A DNA stretch of 8,974 bases from Burkholderiaceae bacterium (GTDB lineage Bacteria > Pseudomonadota > Gammaproteobacteria > Burkholderiales > Burkholderiaceae_C), in contig JAISNB010000169.1 in assembly GCA_031276435.1 (NCBI GenBank), positions 1-8,974 on the forward strand. The letters run 5' to 3'. Below, in pieces: positions 1 to 8,500 of the stretch. Numbering within the stretch: the stretch's first letter is position 1; the number at the start of each line of letters is the position of its first letter. The translations under genes were made by a program, and so were the position numbers. The notes below the pieces were generated by a model, which was not told where the DNA came from, ran no database searches, and worked only from the letters and a program-made list of their open reading frames with translations.

Positions 1-381
1 CTGTATTGCGAAAGCGCCGAAAAATACAAAGCGACCGTCGAGCAAGGCGGGAACTACGTCGCTTTCGCTTTTAACAATTGGGGCAACGCGCTTTACGATC
101 TGGCAAAGCTATCGCAAGATAACGATTTTAATAAATGCCTCAAAGAGTATGTGGCGGCGCATAGCGCGATCAAAGACGCGCCGTCTTATAATTTAGCTTG
201 CGTATTTGCGCTTATTGGCGATAAAACAAACGCCTTGCTTTATTTGGATAAATCATTGAAAAAGAACGGAATGTTTATCAAAAATGTCCTAAAAGATAAA
301 GATTGGCAAACGTATTTAGACGACGCGGAATTTCAAGCGCTATTAAATAGATATAGAGGCGGCGCTCGTCTTTGGCGCTGA
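1..381 (+). CDS. C-terminal part of a TPR-repeat protein (5' truncated, tail chimeric)
   Basis: The frame is open from the first base to a TGA at 379-381, with no convincing start inside; the GTG at 151 falls in mid-domain and has no ribosome site. Numbering from the first codon, residues 19-37 contain FNNWGNALYDLAKL, typical of a TPR helix pair. Residues 63-74 (YNLACVFALIGD), followed by a YLDKSL helix and DDAEFQALL, match the TPR module that often closes such proteins. TPR proteins are protein-interaction scaffolds; no enzyme function can be assigned. Codon use (TTA, ATA, AAA, AGA, about 42% GC) is unlike everything downstream. The last seven or eight codons lie in GC-rich DNA belonging to the neighbouring yjdF-like gene read in another frame, so the true C-terminus is probably missing. 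The FNNWGNAL style recalls TPR proteins of Campylobacterota, from memory only. Confidence 0.7.
   Translation: MYCESAEKYKATVEQGGNYVAFAFNNWGNALYDLAKLSQDNDFNKCLKEYVAAHSAIKDAPSYNLACVFALIGDKTNALLYLDKSLKKNGMFIKNVLKDKDWQTYLDDAEFQALLNRYRGGARLWR
350..362. other. Composition breakpoint / probable chimeric junction
   Basis: AT-rich coding sequence (about 42% GC over the first 360 bases) switches within about ten bases to DNA with G or C at nearly every third codon position. Two coding frames meet here: the TPR frame loses family resemblance after NRYRG, and the YjdF-like frame gains it at about 359. No inverted repeat, target duplication, tRNA end or transposase is visible at the point. A misjoined contig is the simplest reading; a recent insertion edge is the alternative. 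Confidence 0.75.
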
Positions 382-574
382 CGCCGAGGCTTTTCTGGCC
401 CTGCAAGGCGATGTTTGGGACACGCAGTGGGACATGTTCCTTTGCCTGGTCGGCGCGGCTTGCGCGCTGCTGTTGCTGGCGCGCCTGCACGATCGGCAAT
501 TGGGACTGCCCGCCGCCAGGGCGCGGCGGCGGGACAAAGGCGCGCTTTCCGCCGCCCCGCCAGAACAGCAATGA
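356..574 (+). pseudogene. 3' fragment of a YjdF/DUF2238-family inner-membrane protein gene
   Basis: In the frame ending with TGA at 572-574, the sequence from about 359 reads AALVFGADAEAFLALQGD, then VWDTQWDMFLCLVGA, a hydrophobic run, and LARLHDRQL. The GTQGD-WDTQ-DM...LSR-HDRQ pattern is the C-terminal signature of the YjdF (DUF2238) family of small multispanning membrane proteins, whose function is unknown. Only about 71 residues are present against roughly 200 for the family, and the frame is closed by a TAA at 344-346 inside the AT-rich segment. The upstream two-thirds of the gene is therefore absent, not merely unread. Beyond the family core the tail is Arg/Ala-rich and ends in PPEQQ. 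The gene runs convergently towards the prenyltransferase, with 43 bp between the stops. It is called broken because of the composition junction; if the junction is an assembly error, the native gene is probably intact. Confidence 0.72.
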
Positions 575-617
575 GGTGGCCAGGGGCAGCGCACGTGCCC
601 GGCAAAAATCTGGCGGA

Positions 618-1514
618 TTAGCCCAGCAGCGCCAGCGCAAGCAGCGCCGTCCAGGCCAGTTGCAGGCGCGCGGTTTGCGCCAGCAACCCGTTGAGCGCGC
701 GGCTGGCTGGCAACCGGGCAAAGCGCCAGACCAGCCAGATGGCCCAGGGCAGCGTCAGGCAAGGCCAGGCCGCCCAGTCTTGCCCCCCGGACAACCAGGG
801 CCACACCACGTAAGGCTGCGCCAGCAGCAGGGCATAAAACGCGCGGCTGCCAGCGGGGCCGAGCAACAGGGCGAGCGTGCGCCGGCCCGCTTGCGCGTCG
901 GTGGCGGCATCGCGCGTGTTGTTGACCAGCAGCACCGCCGCCGCCAGCGCGCCCAGCGCGTGGCCCGTCAGGCACAGCGCGGGGTTGGGGCTGGCCGCTT
1001 GCAGCGCGGCGCTGCCGCAAACGGCTGCCAGGCCAAAAAACAGCCAGACCAGCATTTCGCCCCAGGGGCCACAGGCAATGGGTGCGGGGCCAGCCGTGTA
1101 ACCCCAGGCGCACAGCAGCGCCAGCAGGCCCAGGCCCGCAAAAGGCCAGCCGCCCGCGTGCACCAGCCCAATGCCCAGGACAAAGGCCATGCCCAGCGCC
1201 AGCCAGCCAGCAAGGCGCACGGCGCGGGCGGTGAGCCAGCCTTGCGCCACGGCGCGCGGCGGCCCCAGGCGCTGGGGCGCATCGACGCCGCGCTCGAAAT
1301 CGCCCACATCGTTGAGCAGGTTGGCACCAATCTGGATGGCCAGCGCCGCCAGCAACGTGGCCCAGGCAAGCGCCCACAGCGGGGCCGCGCCCTGACGCCA
1401 GGCCAGCGCCAGACCGGCCAGCACCGGCGAGATGGACAGGCTCAGCGTCTGCGCCCGCGCGGCCAGCCACCAGGCGCGGGCGCGCGAATTGCGTGTTTGT
1501 GCAGTTGCTGGCAT
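618..1514 (-). CDS. menA: MenA-like 1,4-dihydroxy-2-naphthoate prenyltransferase (UbiA superfamily)
   Basis: This is a 298-residue integral membrane protein with about eight hydrophobic segments. UbiA-family enzymes transfer a polyprenyl chain to an aromatic acceptor at the inner membrane, using Mg2+ held by two aspartate-rich motifs. Both motifs are visible: N68-D69-V-G-D72-F-E-R-G-V-D78, followed by QRLGPPRAVAQG, and N199-T-R201-D202-A-A-T-D206-A-Q-A-G-R-R-T. The NNxRDxxTDxxAGxRT form of the second motif, the EMLVWLFFGLAAVCGS stretch (about 153-168) and the opening AARAQTLSLSISPVLAG (19-35) favour MenA, which makes demethylmenaquinone from DHNA, over UbiA. No other men gene is in view, so a different aromatic acceptor is possible. 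The ATG at 1514 is chosen because an N-terminal basic stretch precedes the first membrane helix in the usual way and a -10 element lies directly upstream. It is convergent with the YjdF fragment and divergent from the isomerase gene. Confidence 0.8.
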   Translation of the reverse strand: MPATAQTRNSRARAWWLAARAQTLSLSISPVLAGLALAWRQGAAPLWALAWATLLAALAIQIGANLLNDVGDFERGVDAPQRLGPPRAVAQGWLTARAVRLAGWLALGMAFVLGIGLVHAGGWPFAGLGLLALLCAWGYTAGPAPIACGPWGEMLVWLFFGLAAVCGSAALQAASPNPALCLTGHALGALAAAVLLVNNTRDAATDAQAGRRTLALLLGPAGSRAFYALLLAQPYVVWPWLSGGQDWAAWPCLTLPWAIWLVWRFARLPASRALNGLLAQTARLQLAWTALLALALLG

Positions 1515-1520
1515 GCGTTC

Positions 1521-1526
1521 ATTCTA
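1521..1526 (-). promoter_or_regulatory. Candidate -10 box of the prenyltransferase gene (leaderless spacing)
   Basis: On the minus strand TAGAAT (five of six to TATAAT) sits exactly 6 nt before the ATG at 1514, so the usual start point would fall on the A of that ATG. No Shine-Dalgarno sequence fits in the gap, which agrees with a leaderless message. The -35 position (1544-1549, reading GGGTGC on the minus strand) is poor, so an activator or an alternative sigma factor may be involved, or the match may be chance. Confidence 0.45.
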
Positions 1527-1794
1527 GAAAGCGCGCGGCGGCGGCACCCATTTGCGCCCGCGTACAGTGGCGCCTGCCTCGCGCGCCTTTGCCGCCCGGG
1601 CGGCGCGCATTGGGGCATTGGGCATGGGGCAGGGTTTTTTCTAGACCGCGGCGCGGGCCAACGCGGCTACCATGTGCGAGAGCCGTTTTTTCTGGCCGCT
1701 TGCGGCCGGAGCGCGGCAGAAGTCCGCGCCCGCCAAAGCCCGTGCGGATGGTGGTTGCCGCCGCGTCCGGGCGCGTTTACCGGGCAACGCTGCT

Positions 1795-1799
1795 GAGGG
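1795..1799 (+). promoter_or_regulatory. Ribosome binding site fixing the isomerase start
   Basis: GAGGG lies seven bases before the ATG at 1807, good Shine-Dalgarno spacing. It selects this ATG over the upstream in-frame ATG at 1672, and homology also begins here (MKRIDFYLDFVSPYAY). Confidence 0.7.
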
Positions 1800-1806
1800 C
1801 CATGCC

Positions 1807-2463
1807 ATGAAACGAATCGACTTTTATCTGGATTTCGTCTCGCCATATGCTTATCTGGCGTTCGAGAAAATGCCGCGCGTGCTGCAAGGGCTGAGCTACG
1901 AGGTCACATACCGCCCGATTTTCCTGGCCGCGCTGCTCAAGCACGACGGGCAACTGGAGGCGTTGGACATTGCAGGCAAGCGCGAGTGGATTTACCGGCA
2001 CGTGTTCTGGCTGGCGCGCAAGCTGGAGATTCCCCTTCAGGTGCCCCCGACGCACCCTTTCAACTCGCTGCCCCTCTTGCGCCTGGCGTGGGCCAACGCG
2101 CAAGAGGGCAGCCCCAACCGCTACGTGTGCGAGACCGTGTTCCGCGAGGTCTGGACCACCGGGGCCGACGCCACCGGGCCGGGCCAGCTCCAGATGTTGC
2201 AGGCCCGGCTGACGCCCGCCCAGGTGGCCGACAGCGGGGTCGCCAAACTCAAACTGCGCGAGCAAACCGGCGCGGCCATGGACGCGGGCATTTTTGGCGT
2301 GCCCAGTTTCCGCGTGGATGGCCGCGTGTTCTGGGGGCTGGAAAGCCTTGGCATGCTGCGCGAATACCTGATAGACCAGCAGGCGCTGGCCGCCGACTGG
2401 CTGCTTGCCGCCGATGTTGCTGCGCGCGGCGCGGCGCGCAAACCGGGCCGCGCCGCGCCTTGA
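1807..2463 (+). CDS. 2-hydroxychromene-2-carboxylate isomerase-like protein (DsbA fold, kappa-class GST family)
   Basis: This is a 218-residue soluble protein with no signal peptide. The opening FYLDFVSPYAYLAFE (6-20) is the family N-terminus. S12 is at the position of the catalytic or glutathione-activating serine, where DsbA would have CxxC, so it is not a disulfide oxidoreductase. HPFNSLPLLRL (83-93) and the cis-proline loop GIFGVPSFRVDGRVFWG (161-177, with P166) complete the thioredoxin-fold signature around an alpha-helical insert. The reference enzyme NahD isomerises 2-hydroxychromene-2-carboxylate to trans-O-hydroxybenzylidenepyruvate in naphthalene breakdown, using glutathione. Many proteobacterial members lie outside such clusters, and no other catabolic gene is visible here, so the real substrate is unknown. 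Length is close to the family norm of about 200, with an extra Ala/Arg-rich tail (about 200-218). Its own ribosome site and long flanking gaps suggest a single-gene unit. Confidence 0.85.
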   Translation: MKRIDFYLDFVSPYAYLAFEKMPRVLQGLSYEVTYRPIFLAALLKHDGQLEALDIAGKREWIYRHVFWLARKLEIPLQVPPTHPFNSLPLLRLAWANAQEGSPNRYVCETVFREVWTTGADATGPGQLQMLQARLTPAQVADSGVAKLKLREQTGAAMDAGIFGVPSFRVDGRVFWGLESLGMLREYLIDQQALAADWLLAADVAARGAARKPGRAAP

Positions 2464-2481
2464 AGGGCGCGAAAACAAAAG

Positions 2482-2498
2482 GGCGCTGGCGCGGCGCC
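2482..2498 (-). terminator. Possible intrinsic terminator on the minus strand
   Basis: Read on the minus strand, a GGCGC/GCGCC stem with a 7-nt loop is followed after one base by TTTTGTTTT (2472-2480). It has no tract in the plus direction, so it would not end the isomerase message. No minus-strand gene precedes it, so it could stop antisense transcription coming out of uvrA, or be chance in GC-rich DNA. Confidence 0.2.
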
Positions 2499-2523
2499 AA
2501 AAAGCGGGCGCGCGGGTTCTATC

Positions 2524-2529
2524 TAGAAT
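2524..2529 (+). promoter_or_regulatory. Candidate -10 box for the uvrA fusion gene
   Basis: TAGAAT in the 109-bp gap after the isomerase gene would start transcription at about 2536, giving a leader of about 37 nt before the ATG at 2573. The bases at the -35 position (2501-2506, AAAGCG) do not match the consensus. The element overlaps an in-frame ATG at 2528, which makes that ATG an unlikely start. I see no CTGT-N8-ACAG LexA box in the gap. Confidence 0.4.
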
Positions 2530-2572
2530 GAATGCCCTTCGGCATCAGCCGCACTGCTTCAATCTGCTTGTC

Positions 2573-5500
2573 ATGGCTCAGGATCCCATTCGCATTCGCG
2601 GCGCGCGCCAGCACAATCTCCAGAACATCGATCTGGACATCCAGACGGGCGAATTCACGGTTGTCACCGGCCCGAGCGGCTCGGGCAAATCCAGTCTGGT
2701 GTTTGACACCCTGTATGCCGAGGGCCAGCGGCGCTATGTGGAAACCTTCAGCGCCTACGCGCGGCAATTCCTGGATCGCATGGACAAACCCGCGGTCGAC
2801 CGCGTGGAAGGCGTGCCCCCGGCCATTGCCATCGATCAGAGCAACCCGGTGCGCAGCTCGCGCTCCACCGTGGGCACGATGACCGAGCTGAACGACCACC
2901 TCAAGCTCTTGTTCGCGCGCGCGGGCCGCCTGTTCGACCGGCAGACCGCCAACCCCGTGCGGCACGACACGCCGCAGAGCATTTACGCCGAACTGGTGCG
3001 GCGCGCGGGTGCGGCCCAGGGCGGCGCGGACGCGGACACGGAAACAGGCACAGGCAAGCCTTTGGAGCCGCGCCTGGTCATCACCTTCCCGGTGGAATTG
3101 CCCGTGGGCACCAGTGCCGACGAGGTGGCGCAATGGCTTTCGGCCAGTGGTTTTACGCGCGTGCAGGCCGAGCGCGAAGTCACGCGGCCCGCTGCCGCCG
3201 CGCCTGCGCCAGAGCCGCCGCCGCCAGCGGCAGGTGCGCGGCCATCCGGCGCGGCGCAAGCCAATGCGGCTGACGCGGCCAGCAGTGGTGCGCGCGCGGT
3301 CAAGGTGCTGGATGTGGTGGCCGACCGCTTTCGCATTGGCAATGTGCAGCAAGCGCGCGCGGTGGAAGCCATAGAAACCGCGCTGCGCCGGGGCCGGGGA
3401 CAGATGAGCGTTTACGCGCTCGACGAAGACGGCGCCGCAGAGCCGCAAATCTGGCGCTTTTCCACCGGGCTGCATTGCCCGGAAAGCGATTTGCGCTATG
3501 GCGATCCGGTTCCGTCGCTGTTTTCCTTCAATTCGCCCGTGGGCGCATGCGAGACCTGTCGCGGCTTTGGCCGCGTGATCGGCGTGGACTGGGGACTGGT
3601 GATTCCCGATGGACGGCTGACGCTGCGCTCGGGCGCCATCAAGCCGATCCAGACCCCGGCCTGGAAAGAGTGCCAGGACGACTTGATGCGCTACGCCGGA
3701 CACGCGGGCATTCCGCGCGACACGCCGTGGAACAAGCTCACGCAGCAGCAGCAAAGCTGGGTGATCGATGGCGCGCCCAACTTCAAGGAAGGCAACTGGG
3801 AGCACCAGTGGTACGGCATCCGGCGCTTCTTCCAGTATCTGGAGAGCAAGTCCTACAAGATGCACATTCGCGTGCTGCTGTCCAAATACCGCAGCTACAC
3901 CACCTGCCCGGTGTGCGCGGGCGCGCGCCTGAAAACCGAGGCCCTGCTGTGGCGCGTCGGCTCGCGCGAGGACGCCGATGCCGCGCTGGCGCCGGGCCTT
4001 GCGCGCTTCATGCCCCGGGGCGTGGCCTGGACGCCCGAGCAATTGCAGGCCCTGCCGGGGCTGTGCCTGCACGATTTGATGCTGCTGCCCATCGACCGGC
4101 TGCGGCGCTTTTTTGCGCGCTTGCTGGACGCCAGCGCTGCCGCCGCGCCCGCTGCCGCCGCAGGCGCTGGCGCGAGCGAGGCACCGCAATCGGCGGGCGC
4201 GCAGGCGCTGCGCATGATTCTGGAAGAAATCGACACGCGCCTGCAATACCTGGCCGACGTGGGCATTGGCTACCTCACGCTGGACAGGCAAAGCCGCACG
4301 CTCAGCGGCGGCGAGGTGCAGCGCATCAACCTGACCACGGCGCTGGGCACATCGCTGGTGAACACACTGTTCGTGCTGGACGAGCCAAGCATCGGCCTGC
4401 ACCCGCGCGACATGGATCGCATCATCCGCGCCATGCGGCGGCTCAAGGCCGCGGGCAACACGCTGGTGGTGGTGGAGCACGATCCGGCCGTGATGCTGGC
4501 TGCCGACCGCGTGATCGACCTTGGCCCCGGCCCCGGCGCGGCAGGCGGGCGCATCGTCTTCGACGGCCTGCCCGAAGCCTTGCGCCAGGCCGACACGCTG
4601 ACCGGCGCTTACCTGGGCGCGCGCAAATCCATCGGCATGGGTTTCCCAAGGCTGGTCCGCGACGACACAGCGCGCCTGGTGCTGGAAGGCGTGCGCGAGC
4701 ACAACCTGCAAAACGTGTCGGTGGCGTTTCCGCTGCAACGCCTGGTCACCGTCACGGGCGTGAGCGGATCGGGCAAATCCACGCTCATCCAGAACGTGCT
4801 GGCGCCCGCGCTGATGCGCCACTTTGGCCAGGCCACCGAAGCGCCCGGCGCGCACGAGCAACTGGTGGGCGCCGAGCAACTCAGCGGCGTGGTCTTTGTG
4901 GACCAGTCGCCCATTGGCAAAACCGCGCGCTCCAATCCCGCCAGCTACGTGGGCGCGTGGGACGCCATCCGCAACCTGCTGGCCGACGCGCCGCTGGCGC
5001 GCCAGCGCGGCTACACCGCCGCCAAATTCAGCTTCAACAGCGGCGACGGGCGCTGCCCCACGTGCGGGGGATCGGGCTTCGAGCACGTGGAGATGCAGTT
5101 TCTCTCCGACGTCTACCTGCGCTGCCCGGATTGCAACGGCAGGCGCTACCGGCCCGAAATCCTGGAAATCACCCTCACGCGCGGCGGCAGGACACTCAAC
5201 GTGGCCGATGTGCTGGATCTGACGGTGGCCGAGGCCATCACCCTGTTTGCCAGCGACAGCGAAGTCACGCGCGCGCTGCGGCCCATCGTCGATGTGGGGC
5301 TGGATTACGTCAAACTCGGCCAGCCCGTGCCCACGCTCAGCGGCGGCGAGGCGCAGCGCCTCAAACTGGCGGGCCACCTGGCGGAGGCGGCCCAGAGCGC
5401 CACCGCCAAGGGCCAGCGCGTCGCGCGCAAGGGCACGCTGTTCCTGTTCGACGAGCCGACCACGGGGCTGCACTTTGACGACATCGCCAAGCTCATGCGG

Positions 5501-8500
5501 GCGTTTCGCAAACTGCTGGAAGCGGGCAATTCGCTGATCGTGATCGAGCACAACCTCGACGTCGTACGCGCCAGCGACTGGCTGATCGATCTCGGCCCCG
5601 AAGGCGGTGACGCGGGTGGGCAAGTGGTCTGCCAGGGCACGCCAGCCGACGTGGCGCGGCACCCCGCATCGCACACCGGTGCCGCGCTGCGCGAATACGT
5701 GCAAACGCTTGGCGCGGCCACGCCAGTGCAGGAAGGCCGCGCCGCGTACCTGCCAGCAACCGGCCCGGCACGCGCGCCGGAAGCCATCGAAATCATCCAC
5801 GCGCGCGAGCACAACCTCAAAAACCTGAGCGTGCGCATCCCGAGCGGCAAATTCAGCGTGATTACGGGCGTGAGCGGATCGGGCAAATCCACGCTGGCAT
5901 TCGACATCCTGTTCAACGAAGGCCAGCGCCGCTACCTGGAAAGCCTGAACGCCTACGCGCGCAGCATCGTGCAGCCAGCGGGCCGGCCCGAGGTGGACGC
6001 CGTGCACGGCATTCCGCCCACGGTGGCCATTGAGCAGCGCCTCTCGCGCGGCGGGCGCAAAAGCACGGTGGGCACCACCACCGAGGTGTGGCACTTTCTG
6101 CGCCTGCTGTACGTCAAGATTGGCGTGCAGCACTGCGTGCACGATGGCACCGCCGTGCAGCCGCAGACGCCCGAGCACATCGCCGCCCAGATTCTCCGGC
6201 GCTTTCGCGGCCAGACCATCGGCCTGCTGGCGCCACTGGTCGTGGGGCGCAAAGGCCTTTACACCGAACTGGCCGACTGGGCGCGCCTGCGCGGCTATAC
6301 CCACCTGCGGGTGGATGGCGAATTCCTGCCCACCGACGGGTTTCCACGCCTGGTCCGCTTCCGGGAGCACAACATCGAACTGCCGGTCTGGAGCCTGCGC
6401 GTGGAGCCGTCGGAAGAAGCGCCATTGCGCAGCGCGCTGGCCCGCGCGCTCCAGCTTGGCAAGGGCGTGGTGCACGTGATGCACGCCCTGGACGGACTGA
6501 GCGCCGCCATGCGCGCTGGCTCCACCAAGCGCGTCGGGCGGGTGGAAGTGTTTTCCACCAAACGCGCCTGCCCCGTGTGCGGCACCAGTTACGCCGAGCT
6601 GGACCCGCGCCTGTTCTCCTACAACAGCAAGCACGGCTGGTGCCCGGACTGCGTGGGCACGGGCGTGCAGCTCACCGCAGAGCAGCGCCGCGCGCTGGAC
6701 GATTCCGTGCTGGACAAAGAGCAGCTTGGCAGCGAGCAAATCTTTGCCGAACCCGAGGTGGAAGGCGTGGGCGACGCCGTGTGCCCCACCTGCCAGGGTA
6801 CGCGGCTCAACCCGGTGGCGCGTGCCGTGCTGCTGCAAGCGCCTGGCCGGGGCAAGGGCGTTGCCATCACCGAGCTTGCGCAAATGAGCGTGACCGAGCT
6901 GCGCCGCTGGTTCGACGGCCTGAAGCTGACCGGGCGCGACGGGGAAATCGCGCGCGATCTGCTGCCCGAAATCCGCAATCGCCTGGCGTTTCTGGAACAG
7001 GTGGGACTGGGCTACCTCACGCTCGACCGGGGCGCGCCCACGCTCAGCGGCGGCGAGGCGCAGCGCATTCGCCTGGCCGCGCAACTGGGCAGCAACCTGC
7101 AAGGCGTGTGCTACGTGCTCGACGAACCCACCATTGGCTTGCACCCGCGCGACAACGGCGTGCTGCTGGATGCGCTGCACGCGCTGGCGGCCAAGGGCAA
7201 CACGCTGGTGGTGGTCGAGCACGACGAGGACACCATTCGCCGCGCCGAACATCTGATCGACATCGGCCCCGGCGCGGGCGTGCGCGGTGGCCGCCTGGTG
7301 GCGCAAGGCGCGGTGGCCGATCTGGAGCGTTGCGAGGAATCGGTCACGGGCCGCTATTTGCTCAACGCCATGCGCCACCCGCTCCAGCCGCGCCGACCCG
7401 TGCTGCCCGAAGCGGGCGCGCAAGCAAAGGTCGAGGAGCTGCACTGGCTGCAACTGCGCGGCGCGCACCTGCACAACCTGCAGGACGTGGATGTGGACAT
7501 CCCGTTGCAGCGGCTGGTGGTCATCACGGGCGTGAGCGGATCGGGCAAATCCACACTGGCGCGCGACGTGCTGCTGACCAACGTGCAAGCGGCTGTGCAG
7601 CAGCGCGGCACGCGCGCCGGACGCGAGCAGGACGACGCGGGCGAACACCCCCTCTGGGTCGGCTGCACCAGTCTGGACGGCTACCAGAGCATCGACCGCG
7701 TGCTCGAAGTCGATCAAACCCCCATCGGCAAAACCCCGCGCAGTTGCCCGGCCACCTACATCGGCTTCTGGGACGCGGTGCGCAAACTGTTTGCCGACAC
7801 GCTGGAAGCCAGGGCGCGCGGCTACGGGCCGGGGCGCTTCTCGTTCAACACCAGCGAAGGCAGTTGCCCCGCCTGCGAAGGCCAGGGCGTGCGCACCATC
7901 GAAATGAACTTCCTGCCTGACGTGAAAGTGCCGTGCGAAGTGTGCCAGGGCACACGCTTCAACCCGGAAACACTGGCCGTCACCTGGCGCGGCAAGAACA
8001 TTGGCGACGTGCTGCGCATGGAAGTGGACGAAGCCGTGGACTTCTTCGCCAGCATGCCCGCCATCGCCTACCCGCTGCAATTGCTCAAGGACGTGGGACT
8101 GGGCTACCTCACACTGGGCCAGCCATCGCCCACACTCAGCGGCGGCGAGGCGCAGCGCATCAAACTGGTGGCCGAACTCAGCAAAGTGCGCGACGACGTA
8201 ACGCGCCGCGGCCAGACGCCCCCGCACACGCTGTACGTGCTGGACGAACCCACCGTGGGCCTGCACATGGCCGATGTGGAAAACCTCATCCGCGTGCTGC
8301 ACCGGCTGGTCAACGGCGGCCACAGCGTCATCGTCATCGAGCACGATCTGGACGTCATTGCCGAAGCCGACTGGATGCTCGACCTGGGGCCGGGCGGCGG
8401 CGCGGGCGGCGGCCAAATCGTGGCCGTGGCAACGCCCGAAGAGGTCATGCACCTGGGAACCGCCACGGGAGAGGCGCTGGCCCCGATCTTCATGCGCAGC

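Larger units (their letters stand above)
1515..1806. other. Divergent intergenic region between prenyltransferase and isomerase genes
   Basis: These 292 bp hold no convincing gene. An in-frame extension of the isomerase frame back to an ATG at 1672 translates to an Arg/Ala-rich stretch with no family resemblance. A short open frame at 1493-1810 overlaps both genes and also looks like GC-driven background. Two TCTAGA sites occur, at 1523-1528 and 1640-1645. For the plus-strand gene the best promoter I can place is TTGGGC (1618-1623), an 18-bp spacer, and TAGACC (1642-1647), which is weak and would give a leader of about 150 nt. Confidence 0.5.

Noticed and set aside
584..600. GGGCA/TGCCC hairpin between the convergent yjdF and prenyltransferase stops as a bidirectional terminator
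   Set aside because: The stem is only five pairs and neither strand has a T-tract after it.
372..1796. A 474-codon plus-strand frame over the prenyltransferase
   Set aside because: It translates to Gln/Arg/Gly/Pro-rich low-complexity sequence. The opposite strand encodes both conserved UbiA-family aspartate motifs.
1807..2463. DsbA-type disulfide oxidoreductase
   Set aside because: There is no CxxC at the active-site position (S12-P-Y instead) and no signal peptide. The motifs fit the isomerase/kappa-GST branch.
2405..2572. N-terminal extension of UvrA back to 2405 or to the ATG at 2528
   Set aside because: The extension overlaps the isomerase gene, is Arg/Ala-rich, and the ATG at 2528 overlaps the candidate -10 box. 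UvrA similarity begins at the ATG at 2573.
3475..5478. Long plus-strand alternative frames inside uvrA (also 6088-7920)
   Set aside because: They are Arg/His/Ala-rich shadow translations in a GC-rich gene, with no start signal and no family resemblance.
4754..7554. The repeated 29-mers as a CRISPR array or mobile-element repeats
   Set aside because: They lie more than 1 kb apart and in frame, and encode the Walker A motif in homologous ATPase domains.
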